Counted from the stretch's first letter, positions 11,161 to 23,189 are shown. The stretch is DNA of 64,000 nucleotides from Serpula lacrymans var. lacrymans S7.9 (GCF_000218685.1 NW_006763290.1:3560908-3624907), one strand, 5' to 3'. Numbers and translations: made by a program. The notes: a model not told the origin generated them from the sequence alone.

Positions 11161-12454
11161 ATGCCCGCTGCAAAACGCTCACTTTCCAAGACACGCTCCA
11201 CCATAGATGAAAGTCAGACTAAAAAGCCAAAAAGGTCCACCATGAACAATGACACGCTCTCTGATTTGTCGAACAAAGAGATTGATCCAGCTGATACATA
11301 TACCATGCTGTACGTCAATTTACTCATTCGTGCCACTTTGTTATATATCTCATTATTGTTCCTTTCTGCTCGGTTTAGTAATGTGCCATCTAACATGTCA
11401 GACGAATAGACTCACAGTTTACTTTTGTCAGAGTTAGTCCTTTTTTTTTGGCTTGTTAGTTATCTTCAACTTGTCAATGTCATCCCCGTTACCACTTGAT
11501 AGAAACAATCTCTCCTCTGATAACCTTTACCTCAACAAGGATGAACCTGTTAATCATGTTGGTAATCATAGCAATAACAGCACAGAAAACAATGTCAACT
11601 ATGCAGGCGACAACACTACTGCTGTGCAACAAAGTGAACACATCCTCCTTGATACATCAATTCTGCGAGGTCTGCCTATAAACACTGTTCGGTAATGATC
11701 TCACACATTGTATTGGCCCTACAGCTCACTCTGTGCTTAGACGTATTGAAGCTTTTGCAAATTTCTCCGATCCTGAAATCTTGACATACAGCATTGACAA
11801 GTTACCACCCGTCATTTCTTGGGGCAAGACCAAGCATAAGAAAAATTGGTCCTACTATATTTGTGATAGTGAGTCGAACAAACCTTACACTATTTGGGTA
11901 GTTGGTTGCATCTCAAAAGTTTGGTTATCCGGAGGCGGCCCTGATGGTGCTCCCAAGGCACACGTTAACATAGCTGTACAGCCATTTGGTATTAATTCCC
12001 TCACAGCTTACCAATCTGTCATTGAAAACTTACATGATCCTCCTCAAGGTGTGCCCCTTCGTATTCTGAAAGTTTTATCTCACCCCTACTTTTTAGACAT
12101 GACCAACAATGGCTGGAACAATATCATTGCTTCACGCTACCAAACGGCTTTTGATAACAAGGGACAACCACAAAATGTGCATATCAACTAATTAATTGTC
12201 TATGATATCTCACCATATTTTAGGCAGTTCCTTTTATTGCGGTTTATGATGCACGTAATGCCTTCACAGTCAAGAATGATATGGATGCATACCCCTCTCG
12301 GCGTCTTAAAATGAACAATGTTGTATTGATGGAAACATTTATCAAACGATACAAATGGGAAAAGTCTGTCAAACATTGGCAGAGTTGGAATGTGATCTTG
12401 GAGCTTCAAGAAGTTTCTCTCATACATACTGCTGCTAACGCACTCAATATTTGA
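11161..12454 (+). CDS. Multi-exon hypothetical gene (approximate model)
   Basis: A basic N-terminal exon starts at ATG 11161 (MPAAKRSLSKTRSTIDESQ) and is followed by a probable intron with donor GTACGT near 11310. A Ser/Asn-rich exon follows at about 11477-11670. The main exon (about 11725-12176) contains SWGKTKHKKNWSYYICDSE and VVGCISKVWLSGGGPDGAP. A clean 47-bp intron (12177-12223, GTGCAT to TTTTAG) joins it in frame to a last exon ending with TGA at 12452-12454. The last junction is well supported; the earlier ones are ambiguous. I do not recognise the product. 12455-12932 shows no further gene. Confidence 0.45.
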
Positions 12455-12932
12455 CGTGTCTCAAACCAATTTTGTCTTGTTCCATTTTCCATTTTCCAGT
12501 CTTACTTGTATGAATAATGTCATGTCGGTCTCATCCTCTGTTCCCTAAATAACTAATGTTCCAATGACGGTCCCCTCCCTTCAACACCTTCGTCATGTTC
12601 TCAAATCTCATGCTACAACATGCACCACTATAGCTGTGGTCGGCCGAGACCAGGGTTGCCTGGAGGGCCATGCTATAATATTTTGTAAGCACATTTTGGT
12701 GACCATTTTGGACGGTAAAATATTGGTCATTGTGGTGTGCGAGTAATTTCACTCGCAAAAATGGTTGCAACATCTGTCCAACGATAGTACCTTATCTTCA
12801 CCATTATGCAACTTGACATATTTTCCAAGTGATTCTGTTGCCAATCCAACAATTTTCAAGGTGTCATTGTTAACTACAGTAGTAAAGCATGATTTACGAT
12901 CTTGAGAACAATCAAAACATAGCGTGATAGAA

Positions 12933-14603
12933 CTAGTCCCTGATTTCAGTCTGTGACCCGTGAGCAGCTAGTCGACTTTCCAAATTCCTGTAAATGGCAG
13001 AACATTGATTCAGATTGCGGAGTTGCATGGAGAACAAATAGCAAACCTCAGTGACTCTTCTTTGGCTAAGAGCTCTTGACGCTTCTCATTAATCTCGCGT
13101 TGAACTTTCAATTCAATTTCGCGCAGCTGTGGGAATATACGTTTGAAAGATCAGTGGAAAACCTCCTGCAGACTTACCTTCTCTTCCTCTCTGCGGAGCT
13201 GTTCTTCTTTGAGGCGCACACTCTGAGTGGCAAGTTCCTCAGGAAGGATAGACGAATCACTATGGATAGATAAACAAATGTTGTTATTTGTTATATCTTG
13301 AATATCATGTTCCGACTGACTGTGTGTCTGAGTGAACAGTCCTAGAAAGTTTCTCCGTGCGATAAGTTTCGTAAAGAACATCGTGAGTCAATGATTTTAG
13401 GTCAGCAAGATGCGAACTGGTGGCAATGGTCAGGTTAGATTAAATGAGGAGGCAATAAGCATCACTTTAACAGAGCGCTTCGAAGCCTACTGAAATCGGA
13501 ATGCTTGGGGTTATCGACTTCGGCGATACCCCAAGGATAAATTCTGGCGCGGACAGGCTGGCCTTCTATCACAATTTCATCCTCGGAGCCAATTATGGCG
13601 AATGGAAGGAGAGCCTACAACGATAACTATAAAACACGTTCGGAAGATTCAAAAAAATTAGAGCTTACTCTGAGCTCGCTGTTATCCTGAATGGTCTCCT
13701 CATCATCTTCTTCTACGTCATAGGGAAAATTATAAACAGGGATATCGTAGTGCTCGATATCTTCCATGATCTAAACAGATCGGATCAATGCCGAAGACAT
13801 CATCATAAGCCTGAATATACCCGTTTTTTGAACCCTCGTAGCTCAGTAGGAGTCAAAGAATCTGCTTTTCCTATCACTGGTATAACATTGACACGAGGTG
13901 ACAAACGTCGCATAAGCTCGATATCCATCTCCCTCAGTCTGACAGTACACGGTGAGCAAATCCATAATCAGTGTGGTTTCGATAACAAATACATACGAAT
14001 GACCGGTAGGCGGGATGAAGTAAAGCAGAGCATGTACCCGATTATCTCGGAATCGAGGATTACGCTTGATGCGAGACTCTTCCGCCAAGATATCGTCGTA
14101 TTGACGTTCAAGGTAGCCAACAATTTCCTGGAAACTGTAAACCAAGTCAGTAGAACACAGCGACAGCGGAAGCGTCAACTAACGCAAATTCATTGTCAAT
14201 ATTGTCACCGAAACCGGGTGTATCAACTATGGTGAGAGCGATTCGAACACCATCCTCTTCTAGTTCTAAAAGAGAAAGGTTTCGAATGCTCAACTCTGTG
14301 GCTTTGCGATCACTTTGTCGAGACTTACCGACGTTGACAGGTTTGATTCTGATACCTTCCTCGATGTGCGCCGCCTCAGGATTATCAGTTATCTTGTGGG
14401 TTAACACCTCAGATTCACATAGTGTGTTCACAAAGGTCGTCCTGCCAGTCCCTGATGCCCCTACAACATTTCAGGACATCTAGTCAGGTTGTGGGTCACG
14501 ATATGGGGTAAACAATTCTATATCTGAGCTTACCGACGACCATAACTGTGAACTGAACACCTTTCTTTACCTTGTTTCCTCTGCGTCTACCAGCAAATGA
14601 CAT
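12933..14603 (-). CDS. CDC11: Septin, Cdc11-type GTP-binding protein
   Basis: Septins form GTP-binding filaments at the septum and bud/hyphal neck. I read 11 exons (14603-14534, 14460-14329, 14265-14184, 14134-13997, 13938-13821, 13770-13669, 13614-13466, 13416-13321, 13259-13178, 13126-13047, 12987-12933). Together they make 1104 nt, 367 aa plus stop, with every phase matching and GT-AG junctions throughout. A polybasic stretch (residues 5-15) precedes the P-loop GASGTGRT (24-31). The G3 motif DTPGFGD is at 82-88 and G4 GKAD at 164-167, and a charged coiled-coil tail spans about 300-355. The Gly-Arg-Thr P-loop is typical of the Cdc11 group, though assignment to that paralogue is from memory. 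This is an intact host gene between two Helitron remnants. Confidence 0.95.
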
Positions 14604-14985
14604 GATGCAAAAGAACCAACTTTTTTTTGAAGCGGCAAGAAAGAGACAATTCTCAAGAAGGTTGTATAAAAGGCATTTGAACTCCGCTTTACTACCAGTA
14701 ACTAACGCGCCACATCCTCTAACACATCAACACTAGGTCCACCCCGTGGCTCTCCCACTGGTGCGATGTTTTTGTGATATGATAAATAATAATAATAATA
14801 ATATCGCTGTTAAGTGATCAAAATGTTAAGTGAACTTATGCTGTCTGTAATGTATGTTAAGTCTTTGAATCCTATGACGCATGTTTGACTTGCAGTTCTG
14901 TCGCTGAATATCCTTATAAGCCTGCCCTAAACTTGTACACAGTATACTGAATTCAAGCAGGTAGTTCATTGAATCTTTACAAACA
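14604..14985. other. Septin upstream region
   Basis: This interval holds the presumed promoter of the minus-strand septin gene plus a short AAT microsatellite near 14787-14803. A segment around 14808-14850 (AAGTGATCAAA followed by a TGCTGTCTGT word) resembles 16715-16766, on the far side of the truncated Helitron helicase. These may be related element-flanking sequences. Confidence 0.35.
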
Positions 14986-16690
14986 TCAACATATATTGTG
15001 ATGTAAAAAGTCTATGGTTATTACATTGATAAATTGATGAGAAATAAAAAAAGAGACTTCCAGAAATGGTAAAGGATGATAATATGACCTGAGAATAAAA
15101 CACTTTAGTAAAAGGCAGCATGGACAGGGAATTGAAAATGTGATAGCTTGATGGGCAATTCTTCCAATGAAGGTTCCAATGTGAGGCGTGGAATAAAAGC
15201 TACCTTTCCTGCATGTTTTCCTCCCAAGACATGGCACTTGTAACAACCTAGATATACTCTGGCGCACACAGGAACAACACTATAAGGAAGATGTTGAGGG
15301 AGTGGTTACCCCTTAGAATTCAGAGAGTTAGTTGGTATACAACAGGAGGACTCGCTGAGTCCTTCCCCATGTATTGCTCTTGTGCATATACTAAAATACA
15401 TGAGGTACTGTACAGTTGTAAATAAAGTTCAATGTCCGATGTCTAGCATGTGACCGGTCACATGATGAGTCTAGACACTGGTCAGGTGATATGTCACATG
15501 ACTGGTTATGTGACTATGAAAAGTTGAAAATGTAAAGTAAAGTAAATGGTCACATGACTGGTCATGTGACTTGGAAAATAAAAGTAGAAGTACAAAAGTG
15601 AAGTGTAAGTAGGTGCTGGTATGTCAATTGTAACAGCACTTCAATACTCTTCATCTCTATCAAAATCATGCATATTCCATTACAGAGTCCATTTAAGGGA
15701 TCAATATTGTGGAGGAGCATAAGTGGACATCCAGCTTTAAGTTTGAGGTGCGCTTCAGGAAGGCCAGATACTTGCAAGGAGTTCAAGAATTCCACAGGAT
15801 AATGTTCATGCCCCTCTCCAACCACTTTATCAATTGACAGAGCTACTAACTTTTTTCCAGGGAATTTTGTGAGCATTGCTGAATTAAGGTTATTAACAAA
15901 ATCATTTTTTGTGGAGAGGATGGTGCAGTGGAGGAAATAATAGTCATCTTGGTCTCCTTTTGCAATTCCAGGATAGGTAGTGTCAACTAATGAGTCTATG
16001 GTGCTTTCTGGCATAAGCATGTTGGCGGGAAGCTCAATAGTTCCATCTCCTGCAATTCCACAACCACCACCAACATCCAGCTAGCAAAAGCTTCACTTTC
16101 TGGAGTACGGTCCAGGCACATGTTCTGTGTGAGATAGCAGATATGGATATTTGTCCACAGTTGTGACCTTCTAAGAAAGGCAGAAATAATGCATTGCCTT
16201 GACCCTCTTGGAACAACAGGTGTTGTTTGGCGGAAGTCCCCTCCAAAGACCATTATAATGCCTCCAAATGGAAGTTGATTATCCAAAATGTCCCGCAATG
16301 TACAATCTAATGCTTTAATCCCATGACAGTGTTGCATTGACGCTTCATCCCAGACTATAACTCCGGTATGTCTCAATCATGGAGGTCAGAGTTGTTTGGA
16401 ATCCTGCATGTGGATGTTTTATGTCCAGGAATAGGGATTCCAAAGTGTGAATGAGCTGTGCAGCCACCCTCCAAGAGCAGGGATTCAATCTCAGAGGATG
16501 CTACACATAGAGCAACATTATGATTATCTCTTGCTCAAGCAGCAGCGGCAATTGTATTACAGAGATATGTTTTTCCCTTACCCTTACCTTCAGCACTGTG
16601 AATAAAGCAAGTTATTCCCCAATTATGATAGATTGACTGTATGATGGTATCAAAAGCATTCTGTTGCTCTTGACTGAGCTACTCCATACT
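14986..16690 (-). pseudogene. Second Helitron: truncated PIF1-family helicase
   Basis: On the minus strand a helicase can be followed from about 16685. It has a start-of-domain motif (LSQEQQNAFDTI), a Walker A-like GKGKGKTYLCNT, then VASSEIESLLLEGG, a Walker B (VIVWDEASMQH), motif III (PFGGIIMVFGGDFRQ) and LKAGCPLMLLHNIDP. The region continues left of the solo LTR at 15239-15635 with KHAGKVAFIPRLTL and LPIKLSHFQFPVHAAF. No Rep domain is present, so it is 5'-truncated, with several frameshifts. The helicase type differs from that at 5940-8450, so this is a separate Helitron lineage. Confidence 0.82.
15239..15635 (-). repeat. Solo LTR of copia family B, with 5-bp target duplication
   Basis: It begins TGTAACAACC and ends TTGTAACA on the plus strand and is flanked by GCACT on both sides (15234-15238 and 15636-15640). 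It is 397 bp long and matches 45168-45571 closely and 58013-58233 in part. The transcriptional direction is inferred as minus from related LTRs attached to minus-strand copia coding remnants. It contains a TATA-like tract and an array of GTCACATGAC-type E-box words. It interrupts the Helitron helicase. Confidence 0.88.
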
Positions 16691-17239
16691 ATCTTTAGAG
16701 TAATAATAATACAGTAAAGTGATCAAATTTTATTTAGTCAGAAGTCAGTGAATGTGTGCTGTCTGTCCTTATAAACATGAGAATTTCAATGTGGCTGCAA
16801 TTTTCACTGCGTTCACTACTACTGTACTGCTGCTCCTGTGTTACCACAAAAACCAAGCGAGCAAAACTAAGTGGAATAACCGACACAATGTGGCTCACAC
16901 GCGGCATTTGGGATCATTGTCCCCTTTGTTATAGACTACGAGCAATGGCCAAAATCCCACGTTGCGGCAGATGTGAGCCAGAGCGTGGGATGGAAAACTG
17001 TGACAGCAATGCCCGGTTCCCCAAAGGCTGGTGCAAATATGGGTGAATCCGCCACCACAGCTGTCTTTATTTTCCTGCAGCCACTACTGTAGCAAGGTGC
17101 AATTTTCAATATTCTACATGTCTGACATCACCCTTTCTTTTGTTGTAATGGTGCCTTTATTGATAACCTTCCCGAGCCTTCCACAGCCAACAGGCTTTCA
17201 TGTTGCGAATGTTCTCATATACAAAGGTTGAAAGGGGCT
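16691..17239. other. Non-coding interval between Helitron helicase and E repeat
   Basis: It contains the diverged copy (16767-16871) of the motif at 547-712. Short frames such as 16756-17046 have no recognisable domain. No supported gene. Confidence 0.35.
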
Positions 17240-17920
17240 TATTCTTGTAAGGACCATTTATATTTTCTTATTTTCTTATCTTTTTGTTCCATGTCTTGGT
17301 TCTCAGACGCTTTCCCCATCACACCTCTGGCTCTAGGGCTAGAAGTATCCTTGGCTATCTTGCTTCTCATAGCCCTCACAGGCTTTCTTAACCATTGTTA
17401 CCACTTCATATCGCAGATCAGAGACTGGGTAGTACTCCCAGCTAGCCAGCACAATGGGTAAGGACTGGTGGTAGAGATCTCGCCAACCACCTCCAAGACC
17501 CATCAGTGCCTGGAGATATTAATAAACACTTTAGTCAGGATTGTACTGCCTCATGAGGATACGGTTCCTGAACACGCATGACAATACTCATTATTAGTAC
17601 AATCTCTCACCTGCTGATTAATCCCTAAAAGTTGTACAATAGTTATTCTTTTTCTTATTGGACAGTTTCATCCTCAGACCACTTTTCTTTTATTCTACTT
17701 CCAGTCTGAGAGAGAGAAAATTAGCTATAAAAACCCTACTAACTCATGTATTGTTCTTTAGCTTTTTATTACTTGAATAACCCGCTTCACTCCTCATCAA
17801 AAACCTTTGAGTTTACCATCAGTCCTCTACCTGCTATAATCTCTAGCAACTGTCAACCTCAAACTCATCGTGCCTTTTACTCCCTGCAAGTGCAGACGGA
17901 GACAGGTATTGTTTTTATTA
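17240..17920 (+). repeat. LTR-like repeat family E, copy 1 (most diverged)
   Basis: It starts with TGTAAGGACCATTT and aligns over about 580 bp or more with 43655-44236 and 63416-64000. It contains a TATA-like GCTATAAAAACCC, then an ATTACTTGAATAACCCGC stretch. The left boundary is sharp in all three copies; the right boundary is uncertain, because copy 2 is interrupted and copy 3 runs off the window. The promoter-like content suggests an LTR or a terminal segment of a retroelement, but no coding region is attached here. 17921-18363 holds nothing I recognise. Confidence 0.7.
17291..17461 (+). CDS. 56-codon membrane mini-ORF in E repeat, copy 1
   Basis: ATG at 17291 to TAA at 17459-17461. The peptide starts MSWFSDAFPITP and has one strongly hydrophobic segment (about residues 15-32, EVSLAILLLIALTGFL). 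It ends with QIRDWVVLPASQHNG. The same frame is kept at 43689-43859 and 63448-63618. Differences between this copy and copy 2 include many third-position synonymous changes (for example TTT/TTC, TGC/TGT, TCA/TCG, CTG/CTA). No homologue recognised; a one-pass membrane peptide is inferred. Confidence 0.5.
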   Translation: MSWFSDAFPITPLALGLEVSLAILLLIALTGFLNHCYHFISQIRDWVVLPASQHNG

Positions 17921-18363
17921 TAGTTTAATGTTGCCTCACAATTCTGCGATGTGTAAAAGGTAACCTTCCCGCAATTATATAATATCGTTATTAAAATAAA
18001 TTCGATAATGAAGGCAAATGTAGCTGCTGTTGGGTAGCTATCTTACTGTGTGCTTGTCCACATATGCTAATAAAAGACAAAGGGCTAGGAAAGAGGGTAG
18101 CTACCTAGAAGTTACCATACAATTTGCTAGTGAATGCAAAGTATGCAAACACAAAAATATAAGGTAGCTACATAAAAGCTACTGCATGATCTACTGATGC
18201 ACATCAAGATCCACTCATGTGAAAGGTTAATAATATCATTCTAATAACCAAAAGATTGAAATAGAGACATTAGTAGCTACTATCCACAAAAAAAGGCCAA
18301 AAAGATGAAAGAAATAAATGTATACCATCCGCAGGACAATTGTAGCCTAGTAATTACTATAAT

Positions 18364-21300
18364 TCAAAACTGAAAACTGTATGAGTTTTTTAGGACAATT
18401 AAAAAATATGTATGAACCCTGTCCAATGACTTCGCAACAATGCATTCTTCTGCAATGCCCTCCAATATATATACTAAGCAGCTGAAATGTGATATTATAT
18501 CACTCAGCTTCAATACATGTGGGTGAATCTTGAAGCAATTATAGTACAGTCGAGCACCTACATTTTCAAACACCAGGAAAGGGTCCTTAGTTTGGTCTAA
18601 TGTTGACAGGCCCTCATATTCTTCCACTACAATGAATGTTTCTTCGACTGAGCGGCCTGTAGTTGTAACACGAGAGTGAACAAAAATCTGACATATTTGT
18701 TCAGCAGTGATGATTCCACACTGTCCTACAGCAGTGTATGGCTGGAACAGTACAAAATAATTTTCAACTGAACTCTTTGGAATAGAGAAAGATACCCCAT
18801 CAGATTTGATGCTCTTGATGGAATTAACCCTAGAATCAACAAGCAAGTGTGAGTCTTTTCCAGCGTCATCCCATTGTAAGAATAGTGGCTGGTCTGCTGT
18901 AGCCCCAGCATTAAGCCTTCTTATTAGGGCCTTCCAAAATTATGGGGAGGGCAAATCATCCACGAAGGAAAGGATGTCTTTTTTATATCCGCTTGAATAT
19001 TCTCGAGACATTCTTCTGAAAGGATGCAGAACTTTGATACATCAGGACCTTCTGCACCCTTTAAAACAAAATCGGTTGCTGAATCCTTCATCACCATAGG
19101 TATGTGGATAGCGATGCCTGGATTTTCACGATACTGGAAAAATATAAGTTATCAATAATACTATCAGACATCAATAGGATCACACCTAATTCAATAGAGC
19201 ATGTGCGTATGCTGCCTTTGTGAACAATTGGCCTTGAACTGGGGCCTCGTTGGGCGGTGTGGGGGCTACAACATAGCCTCTACACAGTTGTTTCAAGGCA
19301 TTAAATGACTGCTTTTCAATTGCCTATTGTCCTTTCTCAGGCTCAATGGCTTGTTGTTCTGGGTTGTGAAGTTGCACCTTTGTGGACATCTTCTTGCCAG
19401 CCCTAATATCAATCCCCCATACCTGCCTGCAATGGTGCTGAAATTCACCTAAAATAAATTATGCATAGCATCCAATACCGAGAATTTTGTCACATCCCAG
19501 TAAGGTAAACAGAGTAGTTCTGACCAGCATGGACCCGAGCAATTGAACACTCTTTCTTGTGCTTCCTGTGATCCAGCATTCTTCCAACATTCAGCTTGAT
19601 GCCAATGTTCTTTCCAGCTGTGTCTGGGCCATGTCGCTTTGTTCAGGTTGGGAATTTCACTCTTTGGTAGGCGGCAGAATGAGCAAAATGCCTCAGCATT
19701 ATAGATTGCAAAGCCTGCTGTTTTACGCAATGTGGGCAAATCACATATGGGAGGCCCCAGTGCACAATGGACAAGACATCCAAATGGTTTAGACCATGTA
19801 TGCCCAAGTAAAATTCTGTGCTCCCAGAGACACAGCAGATCGTCGATAAGTGGTCAGAGGATGTTATTCATGTGATGAAGCTTGAGCTTGTGGGGGCCAG
19901 GAATTAAGCCAACAAGGTATACATTCTCAAGTTCATACCAAAGGTGAGTGGGCAAGTTAAGAACCATATATATGGCACCAGTGGAGTAGATTTTGCCGGC
20001 TTTCTTATTTCTGTATGGATTGAACCAGTCAACAAATAGACTGAATACCAGATGGCTTGCACCAGGTGTTCTAACGGCAAATGGTTTCCCATCTGGGCAT
20101 TTGATTTTGTGTAATGCAGTAGCGTCCCAAATGTCCTTCTATTCATCACCTGATGTAATGTCCCACACTGAATCCATATAGCTTTCAAGATCTGCACGAG
20201 AAAATAACCGAGCCAGCCAAGAGGCAAAGGGTTGATAGGATAAAACTTTCAAAGGCCTATGACCAGCAAGACCGTCCGATGCAGATCCATCATTTGGTTG
20301 TGATCTGAGTAGAGGCTCACCACATATATTGTCATGGTGAGTTTTGCAATAGGTACAATATTGAGGGTACAGTACCGGTAATAATTTGTCGGGGTGGTAG
20401 GTTGAGAAGCAAGCAGGACAGCAGGTGTAATCCACCATATCAGGTGCTATATCCAGCCTATCAAGAACTGTATAAATGTCCTTCAGCAAATCATTCAGAA
20501 GATTCGACTCATTGCAAGAGAGTTGGCTGGGAAAACCTTGTGTGGAATGGAGGAACGCAAAAGAGGCTGAGATAATAACACGTAGGGCAGCCAGAGTGAA
20601 GTGAGAGTTGGGCCAGGCAATACCTGCGAAGATGTGAAGCACAACAGCCAGAAAAATGGCCACTAGTAACAGCAGTTCTTGTGGCATACTAGAGCGGGTA
20701 AAGTATTGTTCTAATTGATTTTGAATAGTGGAACAACACAACACTGGGAAACCTCACATACCAGTAGACAAAAGTGGTGGCCCATCTGTTTCTGAACAAG
20801 AACTGAGAAGCTTGCAATGAGCCCTAAAGCTGAGCCACTGCTGCTGCTTAAAATCCTCTAAACACTGATATTCTGCAGTCAATTGCCGAAGTAAACTTGA
20901 ATGCTCTCCTTCAATGTTTTTGTCTTTGCTACTGCCAATTTCAATAAGAGACTGAATTGTCTCAGTTAACCAGCTCTGGTGCAGTATAAAGGCTTCATTT
21001 GCAGTAATGTTAGGAAGCTTAGGAGCATGTTGAGGAAGGAGCCTAGGTTCTTTAAAATGAAGTTTAATGAGTTTGTGTGAAAATGATTGATGATGATGGT
21101 CAGGTTCAGAATTGATTGAAGAAATAAGTTTTATTGCATGAGTTGTGCTACTCTGGCACTGAAAACAAGTCTAAGAAAAAAATATGCATTGTGAGGAGGA
21201 GAGAAAATACACCACTCTCTAACAAGTCAGCTTGTGACTTAGTACCAATCAATCCAGTCTCCTAATACAATATTCAGGCTAGCAGTCTTGATTATGTATC

Positions 21301-21595
21301 AAATATAACTCACAGTGATTATTGCTGATGGGTTTTCAGTTCCGTGGTCCTGCTGCCAAACTGGTATTGAATGGTTGTTTGGCTTGTCTGATGCAATTGT
21401 AGATGTAAGTATCTTGACCTGGGTGTTCTTTTTGTTCTTGGCATGTTGCTTTGATAGCCACTGCTGGTGCTTCATTTTATGTCTAGACCACGTACTGGAG
21501 ATGAGCATTTGACCCTCCTTGTTATTGCCGTCATGGTCAACACAAGTATATTTTTTGCATTGATAACAAGAACACAGCTTCCTATCTTGAACCAT
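18364..21595 (-). pseudogene. Plavaka/tnp2-type (CACTA-like) transposase, decayed
   Basis: Reading leftward from 21595, an N-terminal Cys-containing part (CSCYQCKKYTCVDHDG) is followed by a middle region (20744-20139) with CCPACFSTYHPDKLLP and CTYCKTHHDNICGEPL zinc-like clusters. Then come the diagnostic tnp2/Plavaka stretches SLFVDWFNPYRNKKAGK, LENVYLVGLIPGPHK and AFCSFCRLPKSEIP, ending in DVTKFSVLDAMHNLF. A C-terminal block is at 18846-18364. Stops and frameshifts occur throughout, and introns are likely. The family call rests on remembered Agaricomycete transposases. I did not find CACTA-type terminal repeats. Confidence 0.75.
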
Positions 21596-22118
21596 GCAGC
21601 AATAGAAGTGAAATCAGTGAGTTGTTGTTGTTGTAGTAGTAGTAGTAGTTCAAGACTGACCATGGCCATCATGATCCTTGTGACAGGTCACACTGTCACA
21701 TATGATGGACTTGATGATCATGACATTGACAAGACCCGGAGTTGCAATAACCTACAACCAGTACTAAGAATATAATCTGTCAGTGTTGGTCTATCATGAT
21801 ATATAACTTCAAGTCTTGAAGCTATCAACTTACCTTCTAATGTACCCTCAACTTGTTGCACAAGGCCGGACTTATTACAGCCAATTGCAGTCAAGGATGG
21901 GACAAAGGACTTTGAAGCTGGGGTGGTATATATAAGTACTGAAAGCTGGCATGCATGATGGTAATTGTTCACTTACATCTTCTAGAATTGGACCAAGATG
22001 GTGGTTATAACGCGTAGCCAGGCATATAAAATTATGGAACAGGTCAGTGTTGGTTTAGTTCCCTCCAATGGTGAGTGATGTTGAATGACCCTCCATACCT
22101 AGGTGGCACTTCAGAAAA

Positions 22119-23189
22119 TTGTTCAGGTATCCTTTACCCCAAATTGTTTTGTCCTCTGAACAAAGTCCCTCCATGCAGCCAATTATCTTCATGACATGCA
22201 CAGACTTCCTCAATTCCTTTCTTGACGCCATTCCATTCAATGATAACCTTGCAGCGGGTGTGCAGCTATTATACATTGCCTTTCATGGTACACTCCCCTC
22301 CATTTCAAAGCTTCGACAATTTTTGCTTGCTGTCAAAAACATAGCAGATTTAGAGCTCCAACTTCCACGTGCCTTGGTTGCCAATTGGGATTGCTTGTTA
22401 TAAGGCATTCATTTTCCCAAGCTTGAGCTCCTGCATACAGATTGTCCTCCTTCCAGCCTTGCTCTCTTTCTTGCCACACACTTTCATGTCACCCACTTGG
22501 CTATGTCAGGTCGGAAGTACCAAGAGAAGAAACATGGCGTACTGATTGATACTTGTTTGCCTATTTTGTCTGGAATAGAAGGCCCCTTGTTGTGTGTAGC
22601 CAGTCTGGTACAGCACAATCCTGTTGGTCAGGTAACAGCCTGCTATGTTAACCATGCAGACCTTTGTTTGCCTGTGACTCACCTCCTGGCATTGCTGTCC
22701 ACTTCAACAGCGGCTCTGATGGTCCTTCAATTGGACTTTGATCCAACAGATTACAACCTTCTTCGTTGAATAGCCAGTGCTGCCCCGTTGGTTGAATTGT
22801 TGAAGCTTGTGGAAAGGACTAACATTATATCAGTGCATGTTTTCCTCCCTGTTGTTGCCAACCACCCTTATCAGTCTCTACAGACTCATACACCTCACAT
22901 TTGTAGAGCTTGGAATTTCTACTGTGAATACCTCACTCAACTCAAATGGTTACATCATTTTGTACTGAAAACTTCAGTGTCGGTGGTTCGACATTCAGGT
23001 TCTGAAGAAGATGAAAGAAGGTTGCTAGGGCAGTGGGGACTTGGATCTGTTCAGTGTAGCTTCCGGCACATCACCCTGTGGTATCTCACCCAGTTGGAGA
23101 CAAGCATATTGTGCTACTGGGTTATGATAAATGGAAGCTGGATTGAAACTGGAGGTTTTGTGGATCCTCCAATGGGCACATTTGCTTGA
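22119..23189 (+). pseudogene. Possible F-box/LRR-like hypothetical gene, interrupted
   Basis: A single frame stays coding-like from 22119 to 23189 apart from stops at 22401-22403 and 22767-22769. The Leu-rich pattern (for example LRQFLLAVKNIADLELQLP, FPKLELLHTDCPPSSLALF, SAAPLVELLKLVERTN) resembles the irregular Leu-rich repeats of the many F-box-associated proteins of mushrooms. No F-box is visible. It runs opposite to the neighbouring minus-strand genes. Function uncertain. Confidence 0.4.

Noticed and set aside
15400..15600. Alternating direct and inverted short motifs that could be mistaken for a CRISPR array
   Set aside because: The words are E-box palindromes within an LTR, spacing is irregular, and the same block recurs in other LTR copies. 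The genome is eukaryotic.
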